A model generated the notes under the pieces. The model was given only the letters and a program-made list of their open reading frames with translations, searched no databases and was not told where the DNA came from. From the NCBI RefSeq assembly GCF_003347515.1, contig NZ_QEII01000273.1:1-64000 (forward strand): a stretch of DNA of 64,000 nt, read 5' to 3'. A program made the translations under genes and the position numbers. Positions within the stretch are counted from its first letter, which is position 1. Each line of letters opens with the position of its first letter. Below, piece after piece: positions 49,044 to 58,280 of this stretch. Source of the stretch: Rhodoferax ferrireducens. Its GTDB lineage: Bacteria > Pseudomonadota > Gammaproteobacteria > Burkholderiales > Burkholderiaceae_C.

Positions 49044-49466
49044 ATGCCGCGGCTGCAGATCTGGGTAGCGGCTCTGTGGTGGGCCAGCCTGACCACGATC
49101 GGGTTTTTGGTGGTGCCGATGCTGTTTGTGCATCTGCCAACACCGGCAATGGCGGGTGGCATGGCCGCCAAGCTGTTCACGTCTCAAACCTGGGTGTCGA
49201 GTATTTGTGGCCTGGTTTTGCTGCTGCTGTTAAATAAGCGGTCAAATCAACCTCTAGCCCTTATCCGTAGAGCGCAAGCAGCTATGCTATTCATAGTGGC
49301 TGGGATGATTTTGGCGCTGTTGTCCGAGTTCGCGGTGGCGCCCAGAATTGTGGCCCGGGACAATTTGCGTTTGTGGCACAGTGTTGGCAGCATGCTGTAT
49401 TTGCTGCAGTGGGTGTGCGCTGCGGTGACATTTGGCAAGTTGATGCCACCGCGTCAGACGGACTAA
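49044..49466 (+). CDS. DUF4149 membrane protein, with a repeat-derived loop
   Basis: 140 residues from ATG 49044. There are four hydrophobic segments (about 5-28, 45-60, 83-100, 115-133), with the pattern ALWWASLTTIGFLVVPMLFVHLPTPAMAG typical of DUF4149. The function is not known. Residues about 67-85 (QPLALIRRAQAAMLFIV), between the second and third segments, are encoded by a repeat copy. Its stop overlaps the yhbY stop tail to tail by 4 bp. It lies 4 bases after greA. Confidence 0.8.
   Translation: MPRLQIWVAALWWASLTTIGFLVVPMLFVHLPTPAMAGGMAAKLFTSQTWVSSICGLVLLLLLNKRSNQPLALIRRAQAAMLFIVAGMILALLSEFAVAPRIVARDNLRLWHSVGSMLYLLQWVCAAVTFGKLMPPRQTD
49244..49297 (+). repeat. Dispersed palindromic repeat, copy 6 (inside the DUF4149 gene)
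   Basis: AATCAACCTCTAGCCCTTAT, then CCGTAGAGCGCAAGCAGC, then TATGCTATTCATAG. CCTCTAGCCCTTAT and GCGCAAGCAGCTAT are exact family blocks. It is read in frame as QPLALIRRAQAAMLFIV. Confidence 0.7.
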
Positions 49467-49936
49467 GTCTGGCTTTGTTTCTTGATGCTGATCTGCTTTG
49501 GTTTGGCCCGTTTGACCGAGCCACCGGCGGTGAGGCGCTGATTGCCAAGAACGCGCAAAGTTTTCACTTCCGGACGCTGGCCACCTCGTTTGCTGTACTT
49601 GAGTACTTTGAAGTCGCGTGGACCAGGCATACGGTCTTCATCGACCGTTTTTTCCTTGTCAGGCATGGGTCGCCAGAGCACCAGGAGTTTGCCGATGTGC
49701 TGAATGGGTGCGGCGTTGAGTTCGTCGGCCAGGGTTTGAAACATGGCTTCCCGCGCTGCGCGGTCGTCGGAAAAGACGCGAATCTTGATCAGTCCATGGG
49801 CGTTCAAGGCAGCGTCCGCTTCCTTTTTGACGGCGGCGGTGAGCCCATCACCGCCGACCATCACGACAGGGTCGAGGTGATGGGCTTCGGAGCGCTGTTC
49901 TTTGCGTTGGGCAGGGGTCAATTGAATTTGGGGCAT
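49463..49936 (-). CDS. yhbY: YhbY/CRS1-type RNA-binding protein
   Basis: 157 residues from ATG 49936 ([28 protein letters not shown]). The CRM domain covers about 5-95 with the loop [16 protein letters not shown], a fold that binds rRNA in 50S assembly. The 60-residue basic tail (KRGGQRPEV to the end) is longer than in the 97-residue E. coli protein. It runs divergently from rlmE with the two start codons 28 bases apart, another ribosome-maturation gene, so they may share control. Confidence 0.9.
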   Translation of the reverse strand: MPQIQLTPAQRKEQRSEAHHLDPVVMVGGDGLTAAVKKEADAALNAHGLIKIRVFSDDRAAREAMFQTLADELNAAPIQHIGKLLVLWRPMPDKEKTVDEDRMPGPRDFKVLKYSKRGGQRPEVKTLRVLGNQRLTAGGSVKRAKPKQISIKKQSQT

Positions 49937-49964
49937 GCCGGTATTATCGGTCACGAAGGTAAAA

Positions 49965-50639
49965 ATGAAAGTCAAAACTAAAGGCAGCAAGGTCAACCGG
50001 GCGTGGATCAACGACCACGTCAATGACCCTTACGTCAAACTGGCGAAACTGGAGGGCTACCGCGCCCGTGCCGCCTATAAGCTCAAGGAAATCGATGAAA
50101 CGCTTCATTTGATCAAGCCGGGGCAACTGGTGGTTGATTTGGGCTCAACCCCCGGTGCCTGGAGTCAATACGTGCGACGCAAGATGTCACCCAAAACGGC
50201 AACCAGCGGTGGTGCAGCCGTGGGGGCGTTGAACGGTACCATCATCGCATTGGATATCCTGCCCATGGAGCCAGTGGAGGGCGTGCTGTTCTTGCTGGGG
50301 GATTTTCGTGAGCCGGAAGTTTTGCAGCGATTGACCGATGAGATGAGGGGGCGTCAGGCGGATATTGTGGTGTCAGACATGGCGCCCAATTTGTCTGGAA
50401 TTGCATCGGCCGATACTGCACGCATTGAAAACCTGGTCGAGCTGGCGCTTGAATTCGCCCAGAACCACATGAAGCCGCAAGGTGCGTTGGTTGCCAAAGT
50501 TTTTCATGGCGGTGGCTACGACCAGCTTGTGAAGCGATTCAAGGAGACATTCTTGGTGGTCAAGCCGATCAAACCCAAAGCCTCCCGTGACAAGTCATCA
50601 GAAACTTTTCTGGTCGGCTTGGGTTTGAAGTCGAGCTGA
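49965..50639 (+). CDS. rlmE: 23S rRNA 2'-O-methyltransferase RlmE (FtsJ/RrmJ)
   Basis: Methylates U2552 of 23S rRNA. It has 224 residues from ATG 49965 ([40 protein letters not shown]). The SAM-binding loop is [15 protein letters not shown], and the K-D-K-E catalytic set is visible: Lys in RAAYKLKEI, Asp in VVSDMAPN, Lys in LVAKVFHG, Glu in SSETFLVG. An extra loop of about 12 residues ([12 protein letters not shown]) is common in this group. It precedes ftsH as in E. coli. Confidence 0.96.
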   Translation: MKVKTKGSKVNRAWINDHVNDPYVKLAKLEGYRARAAYKLKEIDETLHLIKPGQLVVDLGSTPGAWSQYVRRKMSPKTATSGGAAVGALNGTIIALDILPMEPVEGVLFLLGDFREPEVLQRLTDEMRGRQADIVVSDMAPNLSGIASADTARIENLVELALEFAQNHMKPQGALVAKVFHGGGYDQLVKRFKETFLVVKPIKPKASRDKSSETFLVGLGLKSS

Positions 50640-50689
50640 ATTCCATACTTTACCTGTGGCTGAATATATGAAAAGCCCATCTGGTGCGT

Positions 50690-50719
50690 CTTGAAACGCC
50701 TAAAATAGCTCCCAGTTAT
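50690..50719 (+). promoter_or_regulatory. Sigma-32-type promoter for ftsH
   Basis: The -35 element CTTGAAA at 50690-50696 matches the heat-shock sigma consensus exactly. After a 14-base spacer the -10 region CCCAGTTAT at 50711-50719 is close to the consensus CCCCATNTA. It lies about 40-70 bases upstream of the ftsH start, at the expected place for a heat-shock protease gene. Confidence 0.75.
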
Positions 50720-50757
50720 GTTCAGTCTTCTAATTTGCGTCCGTATTGGAGCCTCGC

Positions 50758-52680
50758 TTGAATAATCAGTGGTTCTCGAAAATTGCCGTCTGGCTTGTGA
50801 TTGCCCTCGTGCTTTTTACTGTATTTAAACAGTTTGACACGCGGGGTACGGCGGGTGCAAGTTCGCTGGGGTACTCCGATTTCCTGGAAGAGGTTCGGGG
50901 CAAGCGCATCAAGAGCGCCATCATCCAGGAAGGTCAGGGCGGTACTGAGATTGTTGCCGTAACCAACGATGACCGCAAAGTAAGAACAACGGCTACCTAC
51001 CTCGACCGCGGTCTGGTGGGCGACTTGATTGCCAATGACGTCAAGTTTGATGTGAAGGCCCGTGAGGAAGGTTCCCTGCTGATGACGTTGCTGGTCAGCT
51101 GGGGCCCAATGTTGTTGCTGATCGGTGTTTGGGTCTACTTCATGCGACAAATGCAGGGTGGCGGCAAAGGTGGGGCGTTCAGCTTTGGCAAAAGCAAGGC
51201 ACGAATGCTTGACGAAAGCACCAACCTGGTTACCTTTGCTGATGTGGCGGGTTGCGATGAGGCCAAGGAAGAAGTCAAGGAGGTGGTGGATTTCCTGAAA
51301 GATCCAGCCAAATTTCAGAAGCTTGGCGGTCGGATTCCCCGTGGTTTGCTGCTGGTCGGCCCACCTGGAACCGGTAAGACACTGTTGGCCAAAGGTATTG
51401 CTGGCGAGGCCAAAGTGCCTTTCTTTTCGATTTCTGGCTCCGACTTTGTCGAAATGTTTGTGGGTGTGGGTGCTGCCCGGGTACGCGACATGTTCGACAA
51501 CGCCAAGAAAAATGCCCCCTGCATCATCTTCATTGATGAAATTGATGCAGTCGGTCGCCAACGTGGCGCCGGTCTCGGCGGCGGCAATGACGAGCGCGAG
51601 CAAACGCTGAACCAGATGCTGGTGGAGATGGATGGCTTTGAGACCAACGTCGGCGTGATCGTGGTGGCTGCCACCAACCGTCCCGATATTCTTGATGCCG
51701 CGCTGTTGCGCCCGGGGCGTTTTGACCGGCAGGTGTATGTCACTTTGCCAGATATTCGTGGCCGCGAACAGATTCTCAATGTGCATATGCGCAAGGTGCC
51801 TTTGGGCCAGGACGTCAATGCGGGTGTTATCGCACGTGGCACGCCCGGCATGTCGGGTGCCGACCTTGCCAATCTGTGCAACGAAGCTGCGCTGATGGCT
51901 GCACGCCGTAACGCACGCACGGTGGAAATGCAGGACTTTGAGAAAGCCAAGGACAAAATTCTGATGGGACCTGAGCGCAAGAGCATGGTCATGCCGGAAA
52001 GCGAGCGCAAGAACACGGCGTACCACGAGTCTGGGCACGCCTTGATTGGCAAGTTATTGTCCAAGTGCGATCCGGTTCACAAAGTGACCATTATTCCGCG
52101 TGGTCGCGCTTTGGGTGTCACCATGAGCCTGCCAGCTCAGGACCGTTACAGCTATGACAGCGAATACATGCTCCACCAGATCAGCATGTTGTTTGGAGGC
52201 CGTATTGCTGAAGAGGTGTTCATGAACCAGATGACGACTGGCGCCAGCAATGACTTCGAACGTGCGACTCACATTGCGCGTGACATGGTGACCCGTTACG
52301 GCATGACCGATGCCTTGGGCCCCATGGTTTATGCTGAAAACGAGGGTGAGGTATTCCTTGGTCGCTCTGTAACCAAGACGACCAATATGAGCGAGCAAAC
52401 CATGCAGAAGGTGGATGCCGAGGTTCGCCGCATCATTGACCAGCAATACAGTCTGGCGCGCAAGCTCATCGAAGACAATCAAGACAAGATGCATGCCATG
52501 GCGAAGGCTTTGCTGGAGTGGGAGACCATTGACAGCGACCAGCTTGATGACATCATGGCTGGAAAAGAGCCCCGTCCTCCGAAAGACTGGACACCACGCA
52601 TCCCGTCCTCAGGCGGCGACAGCAGCAGTGGTGGTGCACCGCCGGTAGTTAAGCCCGACGCGGCGCCTACTGCAGCCTAA
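50758..52680 (+). CDS. ftsH: ATP-dependent zinc metalloprotease FtsH
   Basis: Membrane-anchored AAA+ protease that degrades sigma-32, LpxC and damaged membrane proteins. The TTG at 50758 gives 640 residues starting [21 protein letters not shown] lies 6 bases upstream and no ATG fits. Two membrane helices (about 8-22, 107-128) precede the AAA domain with Walker A GPPGTGKT (201-208), Walker B IIFIDEID (256-263), and the zinc site HESGH (423-427). A strong terminator follows. Confidence 0.96.
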   Translation: MNNQWFSKIAVWLVIALVLFTVFKQFDTRGTAGASSLGYSDFLEEVRGKRIKSAIIQEGQGGTEIVAVTNDDRKVRTTATYLDRGLVGDLIANDVKFDVKAREEGSLLMTLLVSWGPMLLLIGVWVYFMRQMQGGGKGGAFSFGKSKARMLDESTNLVTFADVAGCDEAKEEVKEVVDFLKDPAKFQKLGGRIPRGLLLVGPPGTGKTLLAKGIAGEAKVPFFSISGSDFVEMFVGVGAARVRDMFDNAKKNAPCIIFIDEIDAVGRQRGAGLGGGNDEREQTLNQMLVEMDGFETNVGVIVVAATNRPDILDAALLRPGRFDRQVYVTLPDIRGREQILNVHMRKVPLGQDVNAGVIARGTPGMSGADLANLCNEAALMAARRNARTVEMQDFEKAKDKILMGPERKSMVMPESERKNTAYHESGHALIGKLLSKCDPVHKVTIIPRGRALGVTMSLPAQDRYSYDSEYMLHQISMLFGGRIAEEVFMNQMTTGASNDFERATHIARDMVTRYGMTDALGPMVYAENEGEVFLGRSVTKTTNMSEQTMQKVDAEVRRIIDQQYSLARKLIEDNQDKMHAMAKALLEWETIDSDQLDDIMAGKEPRPPKDWTPRIPSSGGDSSSGGAPPVVKPDAAPTAA

Positions 52681-52699
52681 AATCGGTGTTCTTTGACAA

Positions 52700-52731
52700 A
52701 ACGGGGCTGGAGACAGCCCCGTTTTTGTTTT
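52700..52731 (+). terminator. Intrinsic terminator after ftsH
   Basis: AACGGGGCTG and CAGCCCCGTT form perfect 10-bp arms around a GAGA loop, followed by TTTGTTTT. It starts 20 bases after the ftsH stop. Confidence 0.9.
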
Positions 52732-52798
52732 AGTCAATGCCGGTATCGGTCTCGCGGTAATGCACAATTTCCGTTCCACCCAAAATACTCGCTTCTCC

Positions 52799-53680
52799 AT
52801 GAAATGGAACACCACTCGATTCCTTGTTGATTTGACGACACCCAAAGTGATGGGGATTGTCAATGTCACGCCCGACTCATTCTCGGACGGTGGGCAGCAT
52901 GCCTCCACTTCGATGGCTTTGCAGCATTGCGAAAGGTTGCTCAAGGACGGGGCAGATATTCTGGACATTGGCGGTGAGTCCACTCGTCCAGGCGCCTCAC
53001 CCGTATCACTGAGAGACGAGCTGGCTCGCCTGCTGCCGGTCATACGTGACGCTGTCAAGCTGGGTGTGCCGGTATCTGTCGATACGTATAAGCCGAAAGT
53101 CATGCAAGCCGTACTGGACCTCGGGGTCGACATCATCAACGACATATGGGCCTTGCGCTGGACTGACCCTGTGACCGCTCCGTTGGATGGCATGCAAGTT
53201 GTGTCACGACACGCCGGCTGTGGTGTTTGCCTGATGCACATGCATCGGGAGCCAATGACCATGCAGATGACTCCCATGGAAGGAGATATTGTTCCGCAGG
53301 TGCTATCGTTTTTGGAGCTTTCAGCCGAACATCTGCAGGGGCTAGGTGTCGAAAAGAGTCGGATTGTCATCGACCCGGGAATCGGGTTTGGCAAAACCGT
53401 AGCGCAGAACTTTGCACTGCTGGCACGGCAAAGTGAATTGCTGAATGCTGGTTATCCACTGTTGGCAGGTTGGTCGCGAAAATCTTCATTGGCTGCGGTC
53501 ATCGGCATGGCAACAACCCCGACGGCCACGGACGGCCTTCATGGACGTATGGTTCCCAGCGTGGTCGCTGCCGTGCTGGCGATCGAACGCGGTGCCTCGG
53601 TGGTTCGTGTGCATGATGTGCGGGAAACCGTGCAGGCAGTCAAGGTGCTGAATGCCATAAAACAAATAGCAATTAGTTGA
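52799..53680 (+). CDS. folP: Dihydropteroate synthase
   Basis: Folate pathway enzyme, the sulfonamide target. ATG 52799 gives 293 residues, starting MKWNTTRFLVDLTTPKVMGIVNVTPDSFSDGG, which fits orthologs better than the ATG at 52760. The signature GADILDIGGESTRPGA is near 50, with DPGIGFGKTVAQN near 202 and GWSRKS near 228. The final codons (KQIAIS) come from an A/T-rich end that may be a worn copy of the dispersed repeat. glmM follows after 25 bases. Confidence 0.95.
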   Translation: MKWNTTRFLVDLTTPKVMGIVNVTPDSFSDGGQHASTSMALQHCERLLKDGADILDIGGESTRPGASPVSLRDELARLLPVIRDAVKLGVPVSVDTYKPKVMQAVLDLGVDIINDIWALRWTDPVTAPLDGMQVVSRHAGCGVCLMHMHREPMTMQMTPMEGDIVPQVLSFLELSAEHLQGLGVEKSRIVIDPGIGFGKTVAQNFALLARQSELLNAGYPLLAGWSRKSSLAAVIGMATTPTATDGLHGRMVPSVVAAVLAIERGASVVRVHDVRETVQAVKVLNAIKQIAIS

Positions 53681-53705
53681 ATAAATCAAAGGGCAAGGGT
53701 ACAAA

Positions 53706-55061
53706 ATGAGTAGAAAGTATTTCGGAACAGACGGCATTCGCGGTACTGTGGGGCAAGCACCCATCACGCCTGATTTTGTGCTGCGTCTGGCACACGCTGT
53801 GGGCCGTGTACTCAAGAAATCTGAAGCGCGACCGACAGTGTTAATTGGCAAAGACACCCGAATCTCTGGCTATATGCTGGAGAGTGCGCTGGAGAGCGGT
53901 TTCAACTCTGCCGGTGTGGATGTGGTGCTGCTGGGCCCCTTGCCGACGCCTGGCGTGGCTTACCTGACCCGGACTCAGCGGGCTTCGCTGGGTGTGGTCA
54001 TCAGCGCCAGTCACAACCCCTTCGCCGACAACGGCATCAAGTTTTTTAGTGCCCAGGGCACCAAGCTATCTGACTCCTGGGAGCGTGACGTAGAGTCCGC
54101 ATTGGACGAGGCTCCCGTATGGGCTGACTCTGCTAGTTTGGGCAAGACGCGTCGCCTTGACGACGCGGCTGGCCGCTATATCGAGTTCTGCAAAAGTACC
54201 TTTGCCAACGACCTCACGCTCAAGGGCGTGAAGATTGTGGTCGATGGCGCGCACGGCGCGGCTTACCAGGTGGCCCCCAAGGTGTTTCACGAGCTGGGCG
54301 CCGAGGTCATATCCATCGGTTGTTCGCCTGATGGTCTGAACATCAACCATGAGGTAGGTGCAACACACCCCCAGGCGCTGGTTGCGGCGGTCAAGTTCCA
54401 TGGTGCGGACTGCGGCATTGCTCTGGATGGTGACGCCGATCGGCTGCAACTGGTGGATGCGCAGGGCCGTTTGTTCAATGGCGACGAGATCCTTTACCTG
54501 ATGGTCAAAGAGCGGCTGTCGCGTGGCGGAAAGGTTTCCAGCAAGCGTGCCAGCGAAGTGGTGCCAGGGGTGGTGGGAACGCTCATGACCAATATGGCTG
54601 TGGAGCTTGCCTTGAAGGCCAAGGGTGTACAACTGGTACGCGCCAAAGTGGGTGACCGTTACGTGCTGGAAGAGCTGGAGCAACGCGGCTGGCTGCTTGG
54701 CGGCGAAGGATCGGGTCACTTGCTGGCTTTGGACAAGCACACCACGGGAGACGGCCTGATTTCCGCCTTGCAGGTGTTACAAGCCTGCATGCGCAGCGGC
54801 CAGACACTGGCTGAATTACTGGCGGATGTGACACTTTTCCCCCAAATCCTGATCAATGTACGCCTCAAACCAGGGCAGAACTGGGAAGCCAGTCCGCATT
54901 TGACCGATACCACCCGAGCAGTGGAGGCCGAGTTGGGTAATACAGGCCGCGTGCTGATTCGTGCAAGTGGCACCGAACCGCTGGTGCGTGTGATGGTTGA
55001 AGCGCGTGATGCCGACCAGGCCAAAGCCTGCGCCCAGCGCATTGCCGACACACTTGCCTGA
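53706..55061 (+). CDS. glmM: Phosphoglucosamine mutase
   Basis: Converts glucosamine-6-P to glucosamine-1-P for peptidoglycan and lipopolysaccharide. The 451 residues begin [15 protein letters not shown]. The phosphorylated Ser102 lies in [15 protein letters not shown]. The metal loop is DGDADRLQL near 242-250, and the sugar loop GEGSGH near 324. Length and motifs are standard. The pairing with folP and ftsH is the usual gammaproteobacterial and betaproteobacterial order. Confidence 0.97.
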   Translation: MSRKYFGTDGIRGTVGQAPITPDFVLRLAHAVGRVLKKSEARPTVLIGKDTRISGYMLESALESGFNSAGVDVVLLGPLPTPGVAYLTRTQRASLGVVISASHNPFADNGIKFFSAQGTKLSDSWERDVESALDEAPVWADSASLGKTRRLDDAAGRYIEFCKSTFANDLTLKGVKIVVDGAHGAAYQVAPKVFHELGAEVISIGCSPDGLNINHEVGATHPQALVAAVKFHGADCGIALDGDADRLQLVDAQGRLFNGDEILYLMVKERLSRGGKVSSKRASEVVPGVVGTLMTNMAVELALKAKGVQLVRAKVGDRYVLEELEQRGWLLGGEGSGHLLALDKHTTGDGLISALQVLQACMRSGQTLAELLADVTLFPQILINVRLKPGQNWEASPHLTDTTRAVEAELGNTGRVLIRASGTEPLVRVMVEARDADQAKACAQRIADTLA

Positions 55062-55067
55062 AAGGGA

Positions 55068-55595
55068 ATGAGTATGACCCCGGATAACGCTCTGGCCTTT
55101 CGGATCTGCCGTGCCGATTACGCCAATCCCGACCATGCGGACGCCTTGCTGAGCCTGCTGGACGCTTATGCCAGGGATCCAATGGGCGGTGGCCAGCCCC
55201 TGAGTGAGTATGCATTGGCCAATCTGATTCCCGCCCTTGCGGCTCGCCCGCAGGCTTTTAGTGTGTTGGCGTTTGGTTGCGCGGGCAATGTCGTCAAAGA
55301 GATTCCGGTCGGGCTGGTGAACTGTATCGAAGGCTTCTCCACTTTTGCCTGTCGACCTTTGGTGAATGTTCACGATGTGGCGGTGTTGCCTGCCTTTCGG
55401 GGGCAGCGTGTCGCCGAAAAAATGCTGGTAATGGTTGACGAGATTGCGCGCGAGCGTGGGGCCTGCAAGCTCACTCTTGAGGTGCTGCAGGGCAACGCTG
55501 GCGCCATCAAGCTTTATCACCGTGTCGGATTTGCCAATTATCAACTTGATCCGGCCGTGGGACAGGCACAGTTCCTGCAAAAATGGCTTCTCTAG
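55068..55595 (+). CDS. GNAT-family N-acetyltransferase
   Basis: 175 residues. The acetyl-CoA-binding motif is seen in VHDVAVLPAFRGQRVAEKMLVMVDEIARERGACKLTLEVLQGNAGAIKLYHRVGF (about 102-157). The segment before it (LNCIEGFSTF-like) is the substrate side. The substrate is unknown. It starts 6 bases after glmM and may be read from the same transcript, although nothing links it to amino sugar metabolism. Confidence 0.85.
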   Translation: MSMTPDNALAFRICRADYANPDHADALLSLLDAYARDPMGGGQPLSEYALANLIPALAARPQAFSVLAFGCAGNVVKEIPVGLVNCIEGFSTFACRPLVNVHDVAVLPAFRGQRVAEKMLVMVDEIARERGACKLTLEVLQGNAGAIKLYHRVGFANYQLDPAVGQAQFLQKWLL

Positions 55596-55679
55596 CTGCT
55601 CCGGTCGGGTAGGGCCTTGGCTCGCGCCAGCTGTGTGAATTTAGTATGTTGGTTCCGTGAAATCTAACTGGAGATAGCC

Positions 55680-56288
55680 ATGACAAACTGGAGTGAACTG
55701 ACTCCCCGCGAAAAGCTTGTGGGGCTACGCAACGCTGTAAAACGGCAGGTCTCGCCTGGGGTCTATCGTTACGCTTTCGTACACGATGACATCGAAATCG
55801 ACAATCCCTCAATGGATGCCACGGGGCGCTACTTCGTGTCACCTCGCGAATACGGCTTTGCCATCCGGGGTTTTCCAGAGGGCAAGACGGCCTGGGCCCG
55901 GGATTTCGACAATGGCTCCATGCTGGTGGTAAACGCCGACGGGCTATCTCATGTTCTGTCGCCCAAAGTGCCTGCCCGGATATTGTTTGTTGCGACGAAC
56001 GGCACCTTGCTCCAGGACACCGGCAATGTTCTGCGCATGCCGCAGCACACGCCGGAGTTGGTTACGGTTCGACTCATTGTCAATGCCACCTTCGATCTTC
56101 ATGGCGAATCGCCGGAAAGTGCACGCGTGTTGCTGATGCGCATGGTGGACCGCGCATTGCTCAGTGGTCCGTTGTCCGGTGAATCGGATGCGACCGTCAT
56201 CGAGCACACGTTTGAGTTGGGCGCGGTGATTGCCAACGAGACGTCCAGTTCCGGCGATACCGATTTTTCCCAGTTGCTAGATATCTGA
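55680..56288 (+). CDS. Conserved-looking protein of unknown function
   Basis: 202 residues, not recognised. It begins MTNWSELTPREKLVGLRNAVKRQVSPGVYRYAF. There is no signal peptide or membrane segment, so it is probably cytosolic. It is acidic, with beta-rich segments (RILFVATNGTLLQD, LVTVRLIVNATFDL) and a C-terminal part that looks helical. GGAG 7 bases before ATG supports the start. It stands alone between the acetyltransferase and the TetR regulator; no partner is evident. Confidence 0.7.
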   Translation: MTNWSELTPREKLVGLRNAVKRQVSPGVYRYAFVHDDIEIDNPSMDATGRYFVSPREYGFAIRGFPEGKTAWARDFDNGSMLVVNADGLSHVLSPKVPARILFVATNGTLLQDTGNVLRMPQHTPELVTVRLIVNATFDLHGESPESARVLLMRMVDRALLSGPLSGESDATVIEHTFELGAVIANETSSSGDTDFSQLLDI

Positions 56289-56365
56289 TTGGCCTCATGT
56301 CCTCAGCTCGTATTCAGCCTTGCGCAGCGACGTCACCGGCTTAACTTAATCAAATACCATTCCGA

Positions 56366-56381
56366 CATCTCAAGTGAGATG
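56366..56381. repeat. Short perfect hairpin upstream of the TetR gene
   Basis: CATCTC and GAGATG with an AAGT loop; the arms can also be read as CATCTCA/TGAGATG. It is 103 bases before the TetR start and has no T-run. Its role is not clear. Confidence 0.5.
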
Positions 56382-56448
56382 GGGTACCTCTTCGGTTCCG
56401 TGGGTGAAGCGGAGATTTGACGCAGCAGGGCCTCTTGGTTATCATGGG

Positions 56449-56464
56449 AAGTAATTAAATACTT
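56449..56464. promoter_or_regulatory. Likely TetR operator
   Basis: AAGTA (56449-56453) and TACTT (56460-56464) are inverted around ATTAAA. The site is 20 bases before the TetR ATG and overlaps the probable promoter. This position fits autoregulation of the exporter operon. Confidence 0.5.
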
Positions 56465-56484
56465 ACCAATTTCACCGGATATTC

Positions 56485-57093
56485 ATGCAACCTGCAGGCA
56501 CCCGTTTACCGACAGAAGCACGTCGTGCAGAGATCGTGGCCGCGGCAGTGCGGCTGGCTCAAGAGCGCAGTCCTGCGGCCATCACCACGACCGATCTGGC
56601 CAGTGCTGTGGGACTGAGTCAGGGAGCGCTGTTCAAGCACTTTCCCTCGAAAGAGGCGGTCTGGCTGGCAGTCATGGCATGGGTCGCAGAACACCTGCTC
56701 CGATCACTAGATGAAGCGGCGCAGCAGGCCGCCACGCCCCTTGACGCCCTGCGTAGCGTATTCGATGCGCATGTCGAGTTTGTCGTGACCTTCCCCGGTG
56801 TGCCACGCCTGATCTTCCACGAACTGCAGCAGCCCCTGGACTCTCCTGTCAAGCGGCAGACGCGCGACCTTCTACAGGGCTACCGCCAATTGCTGCTGCG
56901 CCTGCTTCAGGCCGCCGTGCAGCGTGGCGATGTGCCTGCAGATCTCGATGCGCCAGCGGCCGCCACCCTGTTTGTCGGGATTGTGCAGGGCCTGGTCATG
57001 CAGTCCATGTTGGGCGGCCAGATTTCCACCATGCGGGTGGAAGCCCCACGTATCTTTCATCTTTATCTGCGCGGTATCCGCCCACTTCCATGA
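56485..57093 (+). CDS. TetR-family repressor of the exporter operon
   Basis: 202 residues. The N-terminal DNA-binding domain (about 10-58) has RRAEIVAAAVRLAQ and the recognition helix VGLSQGALFKHFPSKEAVW, typical of TetR. The C-terminal ligand domain is helical. The stop overlaps the membrane-fusion protein gene as ATGA, so it is in the same operon. It likely represses that operon and is released by the exported compound, which is not identified. Confidence 0.9.
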   Translation: MQPAGTRLPTEARRAEIVAAAVRLAQERSPAAITTTDLASAVGLSQGALFKHFPSKEAVWLAVMAWVAEHLLRSLDEAAQQAATPLDALRSVFDAHVEFVVTFPGVPRLIFHELQQPLDSPVKRQTRDLLQGYRQLLLRLLQAAVQRGDVPADLDAPAAATLFVGIVQGLVMQSMLGGQISTMRVEAPRIFHLYLRGIRPLP

Positions 57094-58280
57094 AACTGAA
57101 AGTCCTTTCTTCCAAAGTGCTCCTGCTCAGCCTGTTGGGTCTTCTGCTGCTGCTTGCCATCGTGTTCGTCATCCGGCGCGCCGGGCCACTGGCCCCTGTG
57201 CGTGTGACGGTAGTCCAGGCTATTGAGGGCTCGCTGACACCGGCCCTGTTTGGCATTGGCACGGTGGAGGCGCGCCGCAGTTACCTGATCGGGCCCACCG
57301 CCGCTGGCCGCGTGTTGCGCGTAATGGTGGACGCAGGCGACGCGGTCAAGGCAGGCCAGCTGCTGGCCGAGATGGATCCGGTAGACCTGGACAACCGCCT
57401 CTTGGCGCTCGACGCGTCGATGGCACGCGCGCGCAGCACGGTTGCGGCGACCGACGCGCAGAGCGCTGATGCGGCGGCGCGTCACGAGCTGGCCGCCACC
57501 AATGCGCGCCGCTATGTTGATCTGGCTCAGCAAAGCTTCGTCAGCGCCGGCGCTGTGGAAGCGAAATTGCAGGAACAAACATCGGCCGCGGCCGGTGCCA
57601 ACGCGGCGCAGGCCAATCTGTCGGCTGCACGGCATGATTTCACACGGTTGACGGCCGAACGGGCTGCACTGGCGCAGCAGCGTCAAAACGTGCGTCTCCT
57701 GGCCACACAGGACGGCGTGGTTCTGTCGCGCGACGCCGAACCGGGCTCCACCGTGGTGGCAGGGCAGTCGGTGTTCAAGCTTGTGGACCCCGCCAGCCTT
57801 TGGGTCAAAGCCCGTTTTGATCAGGGCCGTTCGGCCGGCCTCACATCAGGTCTACCCGCCGATATCGTGCTGCGCTCCAGTGCCGCCACTGTGCTAACTG
57901 GCAAGGTGGCTCGCATAGAACTGCAGGGCGACAGCGTGACGGAAGAGCGCATGGCCCAAATTGCATTCGATGTATTGCCTGCGGGCGTGTCGATTGGTGA
58001 GTTGGCCGAGGTCACGCTCAAGCTGCCCGCCACACCGCGTTCGTTGCTGCTACCCAATGCGGCTATCCGGCACCAGGGTGGTCAGACCGGTGTTTGGGTC
58101 CTGGATAGCGACAGCCTGCAGTTCGTGCCACTGCGTCTCGGTCAGGCCAGCCTGGACGGACAGGTGCAGGTGCTTGATGGTTTGAAAGCTGACGCCCGGG
58201 TTGTGGTTTACAGCGAGAAGGAAATAGATACGCACAGCCGTATCCAGGTAGTGCAAAGCCTCGTGCAGGGCGCACCATGA
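57090..58280 (+). CDS. Membrane-fusion (HlyD/DevB-like) subunit of an ABC exporter
   Basis: 396 residues. One N-terminal membrane helix (about 9-28) anchors a periplasmic protein with a biotinyl-lipoyl-like part (GRVLRVMVDAGDAVKAGQLLAEMDP near 70-95), a coiled coil (about 105-205) and a beta-barrel part. The paired lipoyl half is LLATQDGVVLSRDAEPGSTVVAGQSVF near 205-230. The neighbouring permease and ATPase are of the DevCA/MacB kind, so the three make a tripartite exporter with an outer-membrane channel encoded elsewhere. Confidence 0.88.
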   Translation: MKLKVLSSKVLLLSLLGLLLLLAIVFVIRRAGPLAPVRVTVVQAIEGSLTPALFGIGTVEARRSYLIGPTAAGRVLRVMVDAGDAVKAGQLLAEMDPVDLDNRLLALDASMARARSTVAATDAQSADAAARHELAATNARRYVDLAQQSFVSAGAVEAKLQEQTSAAAGANAAQANLSAARHDFTRLTAERAALAQQRQNVRLLATQDGVVLSRDAEPGSTVVAGQSVFKLVDPASLWVKARFDQGRSAGLTSGLPADIVLRSSAATVLTGKVARIELQGDSVTEERMAQIAFDVLPAGVSIGELAEVTLKLPATPRSLLLPNAAIRHQGGQTGVWVLDSDSLQFVPLRLGQASLDGQVQVLDGLKADARVVVYSEKEIDTHSRIQVVQSLVQGAP

